The notes: generated from the sequence alone by a model not told the origin. DNA of 64,000 bases from Microbacterium sp. 3J1 (GCF_001049495.1 NZ_CDWI01000011.1:310001-374000); one strand, 5' to 3'. Shown: positions 35,500 through 43,876, counted from the first letter of the stretch. A program made the numbers and translations.

Positions 35500-36042
35500 G
35501 TGACCACGCCGCCTTTCCCCGCCCCCACGACCGCCGAGCTCGCCGTGGTGTCGGCACAGTTGGGCAGGCCGGCCCGCGGGGTCGTCGGCATCGCCGCCCG
35601 GTGCGTGTGCGGCAATCCGACCGTCGTCGCGACATCGCCGAGGCTGGCCGACGGCACGCCGTTCCCCACCTTCTACTACTTGACGCATCCGGCTGCGACC
35701 GCGGCCATGTCGACCCTCGAGGCCACCCAGGTCATGCCGGAGCTCGCGGCGCGACTGGCCGATGACCCGGATGTCGCCGCGGCCTACCTCGCCGCGCACG
35801 AGGCGTATCTGGCCGACCGCGCGCAGTTCGGAGATGTTCCCGAGATCGACGGCATCTCCGCCGGCGGCATGCCGACTCGCGTCAAGTGCCTGCACGCGCT
35901 CGCGGGCCACGCTCTGGCCGCAGGCGCGGGAGTGAACCCCATCGGCGACGAGGCCCTCGCACGGTCGTCATGGTCACCGGAGGTCTGCCGGTGCGAGGCC
36001 CCTGGCGCGGCGCTGCGCGACGGTGAGGCAACGACGACATGA
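35500..36042 (+). CDS. DUF501 family protein
   Basis: Protein of 180 residues of a conserved actinobacterial family found next to eno and divIC. Conserved Cys/His positions are seen in AARCVCGNPTVV, RVKCLHALAGHAL and EVCRCEAP, suggesting a metal or redox site. The GTG at 35500 is chosen: TACGCT ends 6 bases before it (leaderless) and VTTPPF is the usual family start. The stop overlaps the protease gene by 4 bp. In mycobacteria the next gene is an exopolyphosphatase; that is missing here. Function unknown. Confidence 0.87.
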   Translation: MTTPPFPAPTTAELAVVSAQLGRPARGVVGIAARCVCGNPTVVATSPRLADGTPFPTFYYLTHPAATAAMSTLEATQVMPELAARLADDPDVAAAYLAAHEAYLADRAQFGDVPEIDGISAGGMPTRVKCLHALAGHALAAGAGVNPIGDEALARSSWSPEVCRCEAPGAALRDGEATTT

Positions 36043-37331
36043 CGCCGCGCCGGAGGCTGCGCAGCGCCGTCGCGATGGCGGCGGTCGCGGCATCCGTCCT
36101 GCTCCTGGGAGCCGCCGCCACCCCGCCTCCCGTGCCGGATGATCCGGCAGACCCGATGCGCGCGCTCGAGTACTGGCTCGATGGCGCCCGCATCCGCGAC
36201 GCCTGGCAGACGACCCGTGGCGACGGAGTCACGATCGCGGTGATCGACACCGGCATCGCCAAGGTGCCCGGCGTGTTCGACGGGGCGGTCACCGGCGGCA
36301 CCGACGTGTCGGGTACCGGGTCCGCCGACGGACGCACCCCGCTCGGGGCCATCGACGGCGACCACGGATCGTGGGTCGCGTCGCTCGCGGCCGGTCGAGG
36401 TGCCCCCGACGGCACGGGCATGATCGGGGTCGCCCCCGAGGCGGATCTGCTGTCGATCTCGGTCGGCTTCGGCGCCGCCGCCGCCGTGCCGTTCACGGAG
36501 CAGGTGGCGAAGGGCATGCGCTGGGCCGTCGACAACGGCGCCGACATCATCAACCTCTCGTTCACGACGAACACCCTGGACTGGGACAAGAGCTGGGACG
36601 ACGCGTTCCTGTACGCGTTCGAGCACGACGTCGTCGTCGTGGTCGCCGCGGGGAACAGGGGAAGCGGCACGAACATCATCGGGGCGCCGGCGACGATCCC
36701 CGGTGTGCTCACGGTCGGGGGAGTGGACCAGACGGGAACGGCCAGCATCGAGGCCTCGACGCAGGGCATCACGATCGGCATCGCCGCCCCCAGTGAAGGA
36801 CTCCTGGGCGTGTCCGCCGACGGCAAGGTCGCGCAGTGGCGCGGCACGAGCGGCGCGGCGCCCATCGTCGCCGGGATCGCAGCCCTGGTCCGCTCGGCGC
36901 ACCCGGACATGGACGCCGCGAACGTGATCAACCGCATCATCAAGACCGCCATCCCCGTCGACGGGATGACCCGGACACCCGATCCGCTCTACGGATTCGG
37001 TCTCGTGGACGCGGCGGCCGCCGTCACCGCGGATGTGCCGACGGTGGACGCGAATCCCATGGGGGACCTCGCCGAGTGGGTGCGGATCTACCGCAGGGCC
37101 GAGACCGAGCCGCAGCCCGCGCCGACCGCGGCGCCGGTCGAGGTGCCGCCGCTTCCGGCCGCCGACGCGCCGACCGAACCCGGTTCCCCGCTCCTTCCCA
37201 GCGCCGAAACGGTGCGCTACGGTACCCTGCCGCTCATCGCCCTCACAGTCCCTGGTATCCTGGTAGCGCTTGGCGTCACCGCTGCTGCCCGGCGCATCCG
37301 ATCGGCGCGCGCTCGCACGCCACATTCCTGA
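36039..37331 (+). CDS. mycosin-like subtilisin serine protease
   Basis: S8 protease of 430 residues with an N-terminal signal segment (AVAMAAVAASVLLLGAAATP) and a C-terminal membrane helix (LPLIALTVPGILVALGVTAA) after a Pro/Ala-rich linker, the mycosin layout. The catalytic triad is Asp70 (AVIDTGIA), His109 (GDHGSWVASLAAGR) and Ser271 (GTSGAAPIVAGIAALV), with the oxyanion Asn in VAAGNRGSG. Mycosins normally serve type VII secretion, but no eccB/eccC/esx gene is in the window. ATG overlaps the DUF501 stop by 4 bp. It could process cell-surface proteins; target unknown. Confidence 0.88.
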   Translation: MTPRRRLRSAVAMAAVAASVLLLGAAATPPPVPDDPADPMRALEYWLDGARIRDAWQTTRGDGVTIAVIDTGIAKVPGVFDGAVTGGTDVSGTGSADGRTPLGAIDGDHGSWVASLAAGRGAPDGTGMIGVAPEADLLSISVGFGAAAAVPFTEQVAKGMRWAVDNGADIINLSFTTNTLDWDKSWDDAFLYAFEHDVVVVVAAGNRGSGTNIIGAPATIPGVLTVGGVDQTGTASIEASTQGITIGIAAPSEGLLGVSADGKVAQWRGTSGAAPIVAGIAALVRSAHPDMDAANVINRIIKTAIPVDGMTRTPDPLYGFGLVDAAAAVTADVPTVDANPMGDLAEWVRIYRRAETEPQPAPTAAPVEVPPLPAADAPTEPGSPLLPSAETVRYGTLPLIALTVPGILVALGVTAAARRIRSARARTPHS

Positions 37332-37351
37332 CTCCGAGGAGTTGTCCTTCT

Positions 37352-38875
37352 GTGCCTCAGAACAGCACTGTGCCCAAGATTCTGATCGTCGGTGGAGGCT
37401 ACGCAGGCTTCTACACGGCGTGGAAGCTGGAGAAGCACCTTCGCAAGGGTGAAGCCGACGTGACCATGGTCGACCCGCTGCCGTACATGACGTACCAGCC
37501 GTTCCTCCCCGAGGTCGCCGCCGGTTCCATCGAGGCGCGTCACTCCGTCGTCGCCCACCGTCGTCACCTCAAGCGCACGAATGTGCTCGCGGCGAAGGTC
37601 ACCAACATCAACCACGCCGAGAAGGTCGCCACGATCACTCCTCCGCTGGGTGAGCCGTACGAGTTCGCGTACGACCAGATCGTCGTGACGGCCGGAGCGG
37701 TGTCGCGCACGTTCCCGATCCCGGGTATCGCAGACAACGCGATCGGCCTGAAGACGATCGAGGAGGCCGTCGCGATCCGTGACCGCCTCATGTCGAACTT
37801 CGACAGGGCGTCGTCGGTCCCGGCAGGTCCCGAGCGTGACCGCCTGCTGACGGTCGTCGTCGTCGGCGGCGGGTTCGCGGGCATCGAGGTCTTCGCGGAG
37901 CTCCGCTCCCTCGCCTCCTCACTGGTCGCGAAGTACCCGCAGATCAGCTTCGAGGACACGCACTTCCACCTCATCGAGGCGATGGGGCGCATCATGCCCG
38001 AGGTCTCGCTGCCGACGAGCGAGTGGGTCCTGAAGGACCTTGCGAAGCGCGGCGCGAACGTGCACCTCGACACGCAGCTCACCAGTGCCGTCGACGGCAA
38101 CGTCGAGCTGTCGACCGGCGAGGTCATCCCGACCGACCTCATCGTCTGGACGGCCGGTGTCATGGCGAACCCGACCGTCGTCCGCGGCGGAGACCTGCCC
38201 GTCGAGGAGCGAGGCCGCATCCAGACCCGCGCCGACCTCCGCGTCGGCACCCCCGAGGCGTTCGTCGAGGGCGCCTGGGCCGCCGGTGACGTCTCGGCCG
38301 TTCCCGACCTCTCGGGCGGCGGCGTCGGCGGCTTCTGCGTCCCGAACGCCCAGCACGCCGTGCGTCAGGCGAAGCTCCTCGCGAAGAACCTCGTGGCGGT
38401 GCTCCGCGGCGAGGACCCGAAGGAGTACTTCCACAAGAACCTCGGTGCCGTCGCGGGCCTCGGTCTGTACAACGGCGTCTTCCAGTCCGGCAAGATCGCC
38501 CTCAAGGGCTTCGTCGCCTGGATCGCGCACCGCGGTTACCACGGTCTCGCGATGCCGACGTGGGAGCGCAAGTTCCGCGTGCTGTGGGGCTGGTGGAACA
38601 ACCTGTGGCTCGGCCGCGACCTGGTGAACCTCGAGACCGTGCAGAACCCGCGGTACGTGTTCGAGGAGTTCGCCGCACGGCCGCGTCCGGCTGCCAGTGC
38701 TCCGGCACCCGCGGCCGAGGCTCCGGCCCCCGCGACCACGGCTCCTGCCGAGCAGGCCACGGCCTCCGACGAGGATGCCGATCTGGAGCACGCCGGCGCG
38801 AAGACGTCCGCGACGAAGCCGGCTGCCGAGAAGCCCGCAGCGAAGACTCCCGCAGAGGCCGCGTCGACCAAGTGA
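37352..38875 (+). CDS. ndh: type II NADH:quinone oxidoreductase
   Basis: Non-proton-pumping NADH dehydrogenase of 507 residues. Two Rossmann motifs: KILIVGGGYAGFYTAWKL (FAD) and TVVVVGGGFAGIEVFAEL (NADH), then WAAGDVSAVPD and GGFCVPNAQHAVRQAKLLAKN. The C-terminal region contains amphipathic and hydrophobic stretches (GLALYNG-type GLGLYNGVFQSGKIALKG) for membrane contact, followed by an Ala/Pro/Lys-rich tail of about 65 residues beyond the usual end. GTG start at 37352 with GAGGAG upstream. It ends at a 12-bp hairpin terminator. Confidence 0.93.
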   Translation: MPQNSTVPKILIVGGGYAGFYTAWKLEKHLRKGEADVTMVDPLPYMTYQPFLPEVAAGSIEARHSVVAHRRHLKRTNVLAAKVTNINHAEKVATITPPLGEPYEFAYDQIVVTAGAVSRTFPIPGIADNAIGLKTIEEAVAIRDRLMSNFDRASSVPAGPERDRLLTVVVVGGGFAGIEVFAELRSLASSLVAKYPQISFEDTHFHLIEAMGRIMPEVSLPTSEWVLKDLAKRGANVHLDTQLTSAVDGNVELSTGEVIPTDLIVWTAGVMANPTVVRGGDLPVEERGRIQTRADLRVGTPEAFVEGAWAAGDVSAVPDLSGGGVGGFCVPNAQHAVRQAKLLAKNLVAVLRGEDPKEYFHKNLGAVAGLGLYNGVFQSGKIALKGFVAWIAHRGYHGLAMPTWERKFRVLWGWWNNLWLGRDLVNLETVQNPRYVFEEFAARPRPAASAPAPAAEAPAPATTAPAEQATASDEDADLEHAGAKTSATKPAAEKPAAKTPAEAASTK

Positions 38876-38885
38876 CTCTGCCTGT

Positions 38886-38922
38886 CGAACGCCCCGATTC
38901 CGCTCAGGAGTCGGGGCGTTCG
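38886..38922 (+). terminator. hairpin terminator after ndh
   Basis: CGAACGCCCCGA (38886-38897) pairs perfectly with TCGGGGCGTTCG (38911-38922), 10 bases after the stop. Confidence 0.82.
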
Positions 38923-39033
38923 TCGTGTGTGTCGGTGTGTCTCGCACCCCGTTCACAGCTCGCCTCGCTACGGTCGAGAGCGCAAGGGGAGTACTCCCGA
39001 ATGCGGTGGCGTCGTCACTACGGATCCGATGAC

Positions 39034-39104
39034 GGGTCCCGGCCCACCGGCCCGTCTCGGGTGGAGGAGACCTGGCGTCCGCATCCGCGGACGGCCGAGG
39101 ACCC
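39034..39104 (+). other. possible structured leader RNA (three-way junction)
   Basis: GGGTCC (39034-39039) pairs with GGACCC (39099-39104), extended by GGC/GCC; inside are CCACC/GGTGG (39044-39048, 39060-39064) and CGTCCGC/GCGGACG (39076-39082, 39087-39093). It lies 60 bases before the Gly-rich protein gene. GC-rich DNA pairs easily, so this is tentative. The rest of the 288-bp gap (38876-39163) holds the ndh terminator and a 12-bp palindrome GGGAGTACTCCC at 38987-38998. Confidence 0.35.
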
Positions 39105-39163
39105 CCGCACCTTCCCAGGACGCGAGCCCGTGGCCGTCCCACGTCACGTGAAGGAACCGCACC

Positions 39164-40060
39164 ATGGGAAAGCTCGACCGACTGCTCCGCCTCGCCAAGG
39201 ACGCTCTCGACCTCGATGACGGTCGAGACCGCAGGGCGGACGACCCGCGGGGTCCTTCGACCGCCGGAGATGCTCGCAGCGGGGACGACAGATACGCGCC
39301 GCCGCGCGCGCACGACGTCGGTCGCGCTTCGTACGGGGCACCGTCCGCGCGTCAGGGCAGCGATCCCTATGCGCCCCCGCCCGCGCGGTCGACGAGCGCA
39401 GGCCTCGGTTCGGATGCCGACCGCGCCGCGATCGCGCGCTACGACTATCTGATGCAGACGGCGGATCCGCATCGTGTGGAGCAGATCCACCGGGAGGCCT
39501 TCGCCCGGCTCACCCCGGCTCAGCGCGCACAGGTTCAGGAGCGGATGAACGTCGAGCTCGGCCCGGCCGAACGCCCCGCGTCGTCGTCGCCCGATGATCT
39601 GGCGCGGGCCGCGGGCCGGACCGAGGCGGCGAGCCCCGGTCGGATGCGCGGACTGCTGTCGCGCATACGCGGCGAAGGACACGGCGGCGGAAGCAGGGGC
39701 AGAAGCGGTTTCGGCGGCATCGGTGCCGCGGGTGCCGTGGGCGGCGCTGCCGTGGGCGTACTAGGAGTGGTCGCCGCGGGTGCCGTGGCGAGCAGTGTCG
39801 CCGGGCCGCTGCTGGAGCAGGCGTCGGGTCTCGGCGTCGACTTCGATGCTGTCGCTCAGGGCATCGACCTCGAGGCGGTCGGGAGCGGCGTCGGATTCGA
39901 CGGTCTGACCGGAGTCGCGGACGGCCTGTCGGGAGCGGCGGAGGGCGTCGTCGGCTCAGCCGGCGAGGCGGTCTCGGGACTGGGTGAGACTGCGAGCGGC
40001 TGGGGCGAGAAACTGGGCGATCTCGGCATCCCGGGCATCGGAGATCTCTTCGGGCGCTGA
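39164..40060 (+). CDS. hypothetical Gly/Ala-rich protein
   Basis: Protein of 298 residues not assigned to a known enzyme family. Opens MGKLDRLLRLAKDALDLDD, then a low-complexity Arg/Pro/Ala region, a helical middle (YDYLMQTADPHRVEQIHREAFARLTPAQRAQVQERM), and a C-terminal Gly/Ala-rich part with a hydrophobic stretch (GAVGGAAVGVLGVVAAGAVASSVAGP). Similar proteins in Microbacteriaceae carry the misleading label cation-transporting ATPase; no P-type ATPase motif is present. The ATG has a GAAGGAA ribosome site. Role unknown, possibly envelope-associated. Confidence 0.8.
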   Translation: MGKLDRLLRLAKDALDLDDGRDRRADDPRGPSTAGDARSGDDRYAPPRAHDVGRASYGAPSARQGSDPYAPPPARSTSAGLGSDADRAAIARYDYLMQTADPHRVEQIHREAFARLTPAQRAQVQERMNVELGPAERPASSSPDDLARAAGRTEAASPGRMRGLLSRIRGEGHGGGSRGRSGFGGIGAAGAVGGAAVGVLGVVAAGAVASSVAGPLLEQASGLGVDFDAVAQGIDLEAVGSGVGFDGLTGVADGLSGAAEGVVGSAGEAVSGLGETASGWGEKLGDLGIPGIGDLFGR

Positions 40061-40070
40061 TCCCGCCGAG

Positions 40071-40143
40071 TGCCCCCGCTGGGACTCGAACCCAGACTGA
40101 AGCGATTTTAAGTCGCCTGCCTCTGCCATTGGGCTACGGGGGC
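40071..40143 (-). tRNA. tRNA with UAA anticodon (Leu), short variable arm
   Basis: On the minus strand a full cloverleaf of 73 nt: 7-bp acceptor GCCCCCG/CGGGGGC, discriminator A, 3-bp D stem, anticodon stem GGCGA/TCGCT with loop CTTAAAA giving anticodon TAA, variable loop of only 5 nt (TCAGT), and T arm CTGGG/CCCAG with TTCGAGT. The 3' CCA is not encoded. The anticodon reads the leucine codon UUA, but bacterial tRNA-Leu normally has a long variable arm, so the identity is uncertain. Confidence 0.85.
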
Positions 40144-40180
40144 CGAGGGCGCAGGCCCTGGCCCAGAGTACATGGAGGAC

Positions 40181-40456
40181 GAGGTGTGGACGCCTCGGGA
40201 AGGCGTCCACACCTCCGGTGCCCGCACCATGACGGCCCGGGGAGGCGGACCGTGGCGCGGCACCAGGGGCTGCTCCGGAACAGCCCCACACTCAAGACCC
40301 ACGTCGATGCGGATCATGACGGTGGCCTCGGGAACGAGTCGTCGGGCTCGGGTCGGGCGAAGGAGACAGGCTTCCCAGCGCCCGTCTCCCCCTTGATGCT
40401 GCTGGGACAGCATCGCTACCCCCCGGCAATCGACCAGAAACGGTCGACGAGACCGT
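40181..40456. other. hairpin-dense non-coding region, candidate structured RNA
   Basis: The 475-bp gap 40144-40618 has no convincing gene. It holds a perfect 15-bp hairpin (GAGGTGTGGACGCCT at 40181-40195 and its complement at 40201-40215), an imperfect stem from GGTGC near 40217 to GCACC at 40263, GGGGCTG/CAGCCCC (40266-40287), GGAGAC/GTCTCC (40362-40389), GATGCTG/CAGCATC (40395-40414) and ACGGTC/GACCGT (40440-40456). No T-run marks a strand. TACTCT at 40170-40165 on the minus strand may be the tRNA promoter. The first hairpin may end the Gly-rich gene's transcript. Confidence 0.4.
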
Positions 40457-40618
40457 CTGAACGACGGCCTCAGTGATCAAGACGGTGCATTCTCGCGATC
40501 ATGACGGAGGCGGCTCTAGTGTTCCGGAATATCGCGGGGGCGAGGATGAGATCCGCGCGGTGTGCGATCCGGTTCCGGAAAGCGTGAGTCCGCGTGTCCG
40601 ACGCCGTAGGGTGGGGGA

Positions 40619-41866
40619 GTGCTCGACCTCACCGCCGATCTGAGCCCCGCCACGGGACCCGCAGCCGTCGTCCCCGAATGGCAGGATCCTGCACGGTACT
40701 GGCCTCGCCTCGCTGCGGCGACCGGCCATCTGCCCGCACCCGTCGCGGTCATCGACCGAGAGGCGCTGCGGCACAACGCGATGGACCTCCTTGTCCGTGC
40801 GGGAGGGCTGCCGATCCGCGTGGCCTCGAAATCCGTACGGGTCCGCGCCGTCCTGGACGGCGTACTCGCGCTCCCCGGCTACCGGGGCATCCTCGCCTTC
40901 ACCCTCGCTGAAGCACTGTGGCTGGCCGAGTCGCACGACGACATCGTGCTCGGGTATCCGACGGTCGATCGACCAGGCCTCGAGGCTCTCTTCGCCTCGG
41001 AAGAGGCCGCGCAGCGGATCACGCTCATGGTCGACGACCCGGCGCACCTCGATATCGTCGACAGCGTCGCGCCCGCCGGGAGGCGTCCGGACATCCGGGT
41101 GGCGATCGATGCCGATGCCTCTCTGCGCTCCGCCGCCCTGGGGCACATCGGGGTTCGCCGATCGGCGTTGTTCACGGCGGGGGAGGTCGCGGCGTTCGCT
41201 CGGAAGATCGTGCGGCGACCCGGTTTCCGTCTGGTCGGACTGCAGATGTACGAAGCGCAGATCGCCGGGCAGGGCGATGCGGCGGGGCCGGACGCCCCGA
41301 TCATCCGGCTCATGCAGGCACGTTCCCGATCCGAGCTGCGACAGCGCCGCGCGGCCATCGTCGCCGCGCTGACCGACATCGCCCCGCTCGAGTTCCTGAA
41401 CGGCGGCGGAACCGGTTCGCTCGAATTCACCGGCAGCGACGAGTCGCTCACGGAGGCGAGTGCGGGCAGCGGCCTCCTCGGCGGACACCTGTTCGACGGC
41501 TACCGCTCGTTCCGGCCGGCTCCGGCATCCGCTGTCGCCTTCGACGTCGTGCGGCGCCCCGCGGCGGACATCGCCACCGTGCTCGGCGGCGGGTGGATCG
41601 CATCCGGCCCACCCGTGGCATCCCGACAGCCTCTTCCGGTCTGGCCGCAGGGACTCCGCACGCTCGCCCGCGAAGCGGCGGGAGAGGTGCAGACGCCGCT
41701 GCAGGGCCCCGCGGCGACGCAGCTCGGAGTGGGCGACCGCGTGTGGTTCCGTCATGCGAAGAGCGGTGAAGGCGCTGAGCGCCTCGATCGCTATCACCTC
41801 GTCTCCGGCGACGAGGTCATCGACGAGCTGCCGACGTATCGCGGCGAGGGGAAGGCGTTCCTGTGA
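40619..41866 (+). CDS. PLP-dependent amino acid aldolase/deaminase (fold III)
   Basis: Protein of 415 residues related to D-threonine aldolase and alanine racemase-type fold III enzymes. The PLP Lys is probably Lys71 in VASKSVRVRAVLD; LEFLNGGGTGSLEFTG is the phosphate-binding loop and VWFRHAKSGEGAERLDRYHLV near the C-terminus resembles the metal-site region of D-threonine aldolases. GTG start: TAGGGT stands 6 bases before it (leaderless). It overlaps the sugar-lactone oxidase downstream by 4 bp, an association whose pathway is unclear. Substrate is inferred to be a D-beta-hydroxy amino acid or similar. Confidence 0.84.
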   Translation: MLDLTADLSPATGPAAVVPEWQDPARYWPRLAAATGHLPAPVAVIDREALRHNAMDLLVRAGGLPIRVASKSVRVRAVLDGVLALPGYRGILAFTLAEALWLAESHDDIVLGYPTVDRPGLEALFASEEAAQRITLMVDDPAHLDIVDSVAPAGRRPDIRVAIDADASLRSAALGHIGVRRSALFTAGEVAAFARKIVRRPGFRLVGLQMYEAQIAGQGDAAGPDAPIIRLMQARSRSELRQRRAAIVAALTDIAPLEFLNGGGTGSLEFTGSDESLTEASAGSGLLGGHLFDGYRSFRPAPASAVAFDVVRRPAADIATVLGGGWIASGPPVASRQPLPVWPQGLRTLAREAAGEVQTPLQGPAATQLGVGDRVWFRHAKSGEGAERLDRYHLVSGDEVIDELPTYRGEGKAFL

Positions 41867-43176
41867 CGAGAATCGGCGGCACCTGGCAGAACTGGGCGCG
41901 GTCGGCTGAGGTGCGGCCGATCAGGGTCGAGCGTCCGCGCAGCCCGGAGGGGGTGCAGCGTGCCGTCGTCGCGGGCACCGCGCACGGGCTCACCATCAAG
42001 GCCGTCGGCGCGGGACACAGCTTCACCGGCATCGCGATCGCGCCGGGCGTCCTGCTCGAGCTCGACGACATGCAGGGGCTCGTCTCGGCGGACGCGGCGA
42101 CCGGTAGGGTCACGCTGCTCGCCGGCACCCGCCTGCACCGGATCCCGGGGCTGCTGGCCCCGCATGGCCTCGCCATGGAGAACCTCGGCGACATAGACCG
42201 GCAATCGATCGCGGGCGCCATCTCCACGGGCACGCACGGCACGGGATCCCGTTTCGGCGGTCTCGCCGCCCAGGTCGTCGGCGTCACCCTGGTCACCGCC
42301 GACGGAGCGCTCCTCCGCATCGACGAGGAGCACGAACCGGAGCTGCTGCCGGCTGTCTCTCTCGGTCTCGGCGCGCTCGGCATCATCGTCGAGGTCACGC
42401 TGCAGTGCGTGCCCGCCTTCGTGCTGCAGGCCGTCGATCAGCCGGCGCCTCTCGACGACGTGCTCGCCACCCTTTCGGAGCGCGTGTCCTCCGCCGACCA
42501 CTTCGAGTTCTACTGGTTCCCGCACACGGACGTCGCGCTCACCAAGAGCCAGACGCGGATGCCGGAGTCCACCCGTCGGCAGCCGCTCCCCGTGCTCGGG
42601 AGGTGGGTCGACGAGACGCTGCTGTCGAACGGCGTGTATCGGGTCGTGTGCGGCACCGGGCGGATCGCGCCCGCGATCACGCCGCCGTTCAACCGACTGG
42701 CCGTCACGCTCACGGGTGACCGGCGGTACACCGATGCTTCGCACCGCGTGCTCACGCAGAGCCGTACCGTGCGCTTCCGGGAGATGGAGTACGCCCTCCC
42801 GGCAGCGAACGTCGTGCCCGCCTTCCGCGCGGTTCGCGCGCTCATCGAGCAGCGCGGGTGGCGCATCGAGTTCCCGCTCGAGGTCCGTTTCGCTGCAGAG
42901 GACGATCGGTGGCTGTCGACCGCGTACGGGCGCGCGACCGGCTACATCGCGGTGCACCGGTACTGGAGGGCAGACCCGACCGTGTACTTCGAGGCGGTCG
43001 AGCAGATCATGATCGACCACGGAGGTCGACCGCACTGGGGCAAGCTGCACACGCTCGACGCCGACGCTCTGCGTGAGCGGTATCCGCGCTTCGACGACTT
43101 CGTCGCTCTCCGCGACCGCCTCGACCCCGATCGACGATTCGCGAACCGCCACCTCGAGCGGGTCCTCGGGGAGTGA
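41863..43176 (+). CDS. D-arabinono-1,4-lactone oxidase-type FAD enzyme
   Basis: Protein of 437 residues. The FAD domain has KAVGAGHSFTGIAIAPGVLL, where the His is a candidate for covalent flavin attachment, and IAGAISTGTHGTG. The C-terminal ALO domain ends with HWGKLHTLD (the conserved HWGK) and PDRRFANRHLERVLG. The family oxidises aldonolactones such as arabinono- or gulono-lactone, or alditols. GTG overlaps the aldolase stop in GTGA, so the two proteins are co-translated. Exact substrate unknown. Confidence 0.9.
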   Translation: MTRIGGTWQNWARSAEVRPIRVERPRSPEGVQRAVVAGTAHGLTIKAVGAGHSFTGIAIAPGVLLELDDMQGLVSADAATGRVTLLAGTRLHRIPGLLAPHGLAMENLGDIDRQSIAGAISTGTHGTGSRFGGLAAQVVGVTLVTADGALLRIDEEHEPELLPAVSLGLGALGIIVEVTLQCVPAFVLQAVDQPAPLDDVLATLSERVSSADHFEFYWFPHTDVALTKSQTRMPESTRRQPLPVLGRWVDETLLSNGVYRVVCGTGRIAPAITPPFNRLAVTLTGDRRYTDASHRVLTQSRTVRFREMEYALPAANVVPAFRAVRALIEQRGWRIEFPLEVRFAAEDDRWLSTAYGRATGYIAVHRYWRADPTVYFEAVEQIMIDHGGRPHWGKLHTLDADALRERYPRFDDFVALRDRLDPDRRFANRHLERVLGE

Positions 43177-43264
43177 CCCGCCGGGTGCGGCAGCGCGCCG
43201 CACCCAGTCGACGCGCAGACAGCGCCGATAAGATGGGACAAACACGAGGAAGGGTGGGCCTCTG

Positions 43265-43831
43265 ATGGAATGGCTCGTGCCGGTACTGATCGTCGTCGGA
43301 GTGATCCTGCTCGCGGGGATCTATCTCTGGGCGACGTACAACTCGCTGGTGCAGCTCAAGGTCCGCGTCGACGAGGCTTGGAGCGGCATCACCGTCCAGC
43401 TGAAGCGCCGAGCAGACCTCATCCCGAACCTCATCGAGACGGTCAAGGGATACGCGTCGCACGAGAAGGCCGTGTTCGAGAACGTCACCCGTGCGCGCGC
43501 CGAGACGCTCTCCGCGGGCGGGCCCGGCGAGGCGGGGATCGCCGAGGGGCACCTCCAGCAGGCGCTGCGCAGCCTCTTCGCGGTCGCCGAGGCGTACCCG
43601 CAGTTGCAGGCCAGCCAGAACTTCCTCCAGCTGCAGCAGGCGATCGTCGACACGGAGGACAAGATCCAGGCCGCACGCCGCTTCTACAACGGCGGCGTGC
43701 GCGAGCTGAACACCAAGATCAAGGTCTTCCCGAACAACCTGTTCGCCAAGGGTCTCGGTTTCACCGAACGGGAGTTCTTCGAGGTCGCCGACAGCGGCGC
43801 GATCTCCGAACCGCCACGCGTCCAGTTCTGA
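43265..43831 (+). CDS. lemA: LemA family protein
   Basis: Protein of 188 residues: an N-terminal membrane helix (VPVLIVVGVILLAGIYLWATYNS) and a long helical domain with the family motif VDEAWSGITVQLKRRADLIPNLIETVKGYA. LQASQNFLQLQ, DTEDKIQAARRFYNG and NTKIKVFPNNLFA complete the LemA pattern. Likely topology is an N-terminal anchor with a cytoplasmic or external helical bundle; function unknown. TAAGAT at 43229-43234 is a probable -10, with a GAGGAAGGG ribosome site. Confidence 0.92.
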   Translation: MEWLVPVLIVVGVILLAGIYLWATYNSLVQLKVRVDEAWSGITVQLKRRADLIPNLIETVKGYASHEKAVFENVTRARAETLSAGGPGEAGIAEGHLQQALRSLFAVAEAYPQLQASQNFLQLQQAIVDTEDKIQAARRFYNGGVRELNTKIKVFPNNLFAKGLGFTEREFFEVADSGAISEPPRVQF

Positions 43832-43842
43832 CGCACTGATGC

Positions 43843-43876
43843 GAAGGCCCGATACGCAGATGCGTGCCGGGCCTTC
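43843..43876 (+). terminator. hairpin terminator after lemA
   Basis: GAAGGCCCG (43843-43851) pairs with CGGGCCTTC (43868-43876), with an inner ACGCA/TGCGT pairing, followed by TT. It separates lemA from the convergent hypothetical gene. Confidence 0.8.

Noticed and set aside
36039..37331. Type VII secretion locus
   Set aside because: Only a mycosin-like protease is present; no Esx or Ecc protein was found within the window.
40129..40476. Open frames in the gap after the tRNA
   Set aside because: No ribosome site, atypical composition, overlap with the tRNA or with inverted repeats, and no recognisable family.
40071..40618. Integrated element at the tRNA
   Set aside because: No integrase, and the hairpin-rich gap lies on the 5' side of the tRNA rather than at its 3' end; no duplicated tRNA tail seen.
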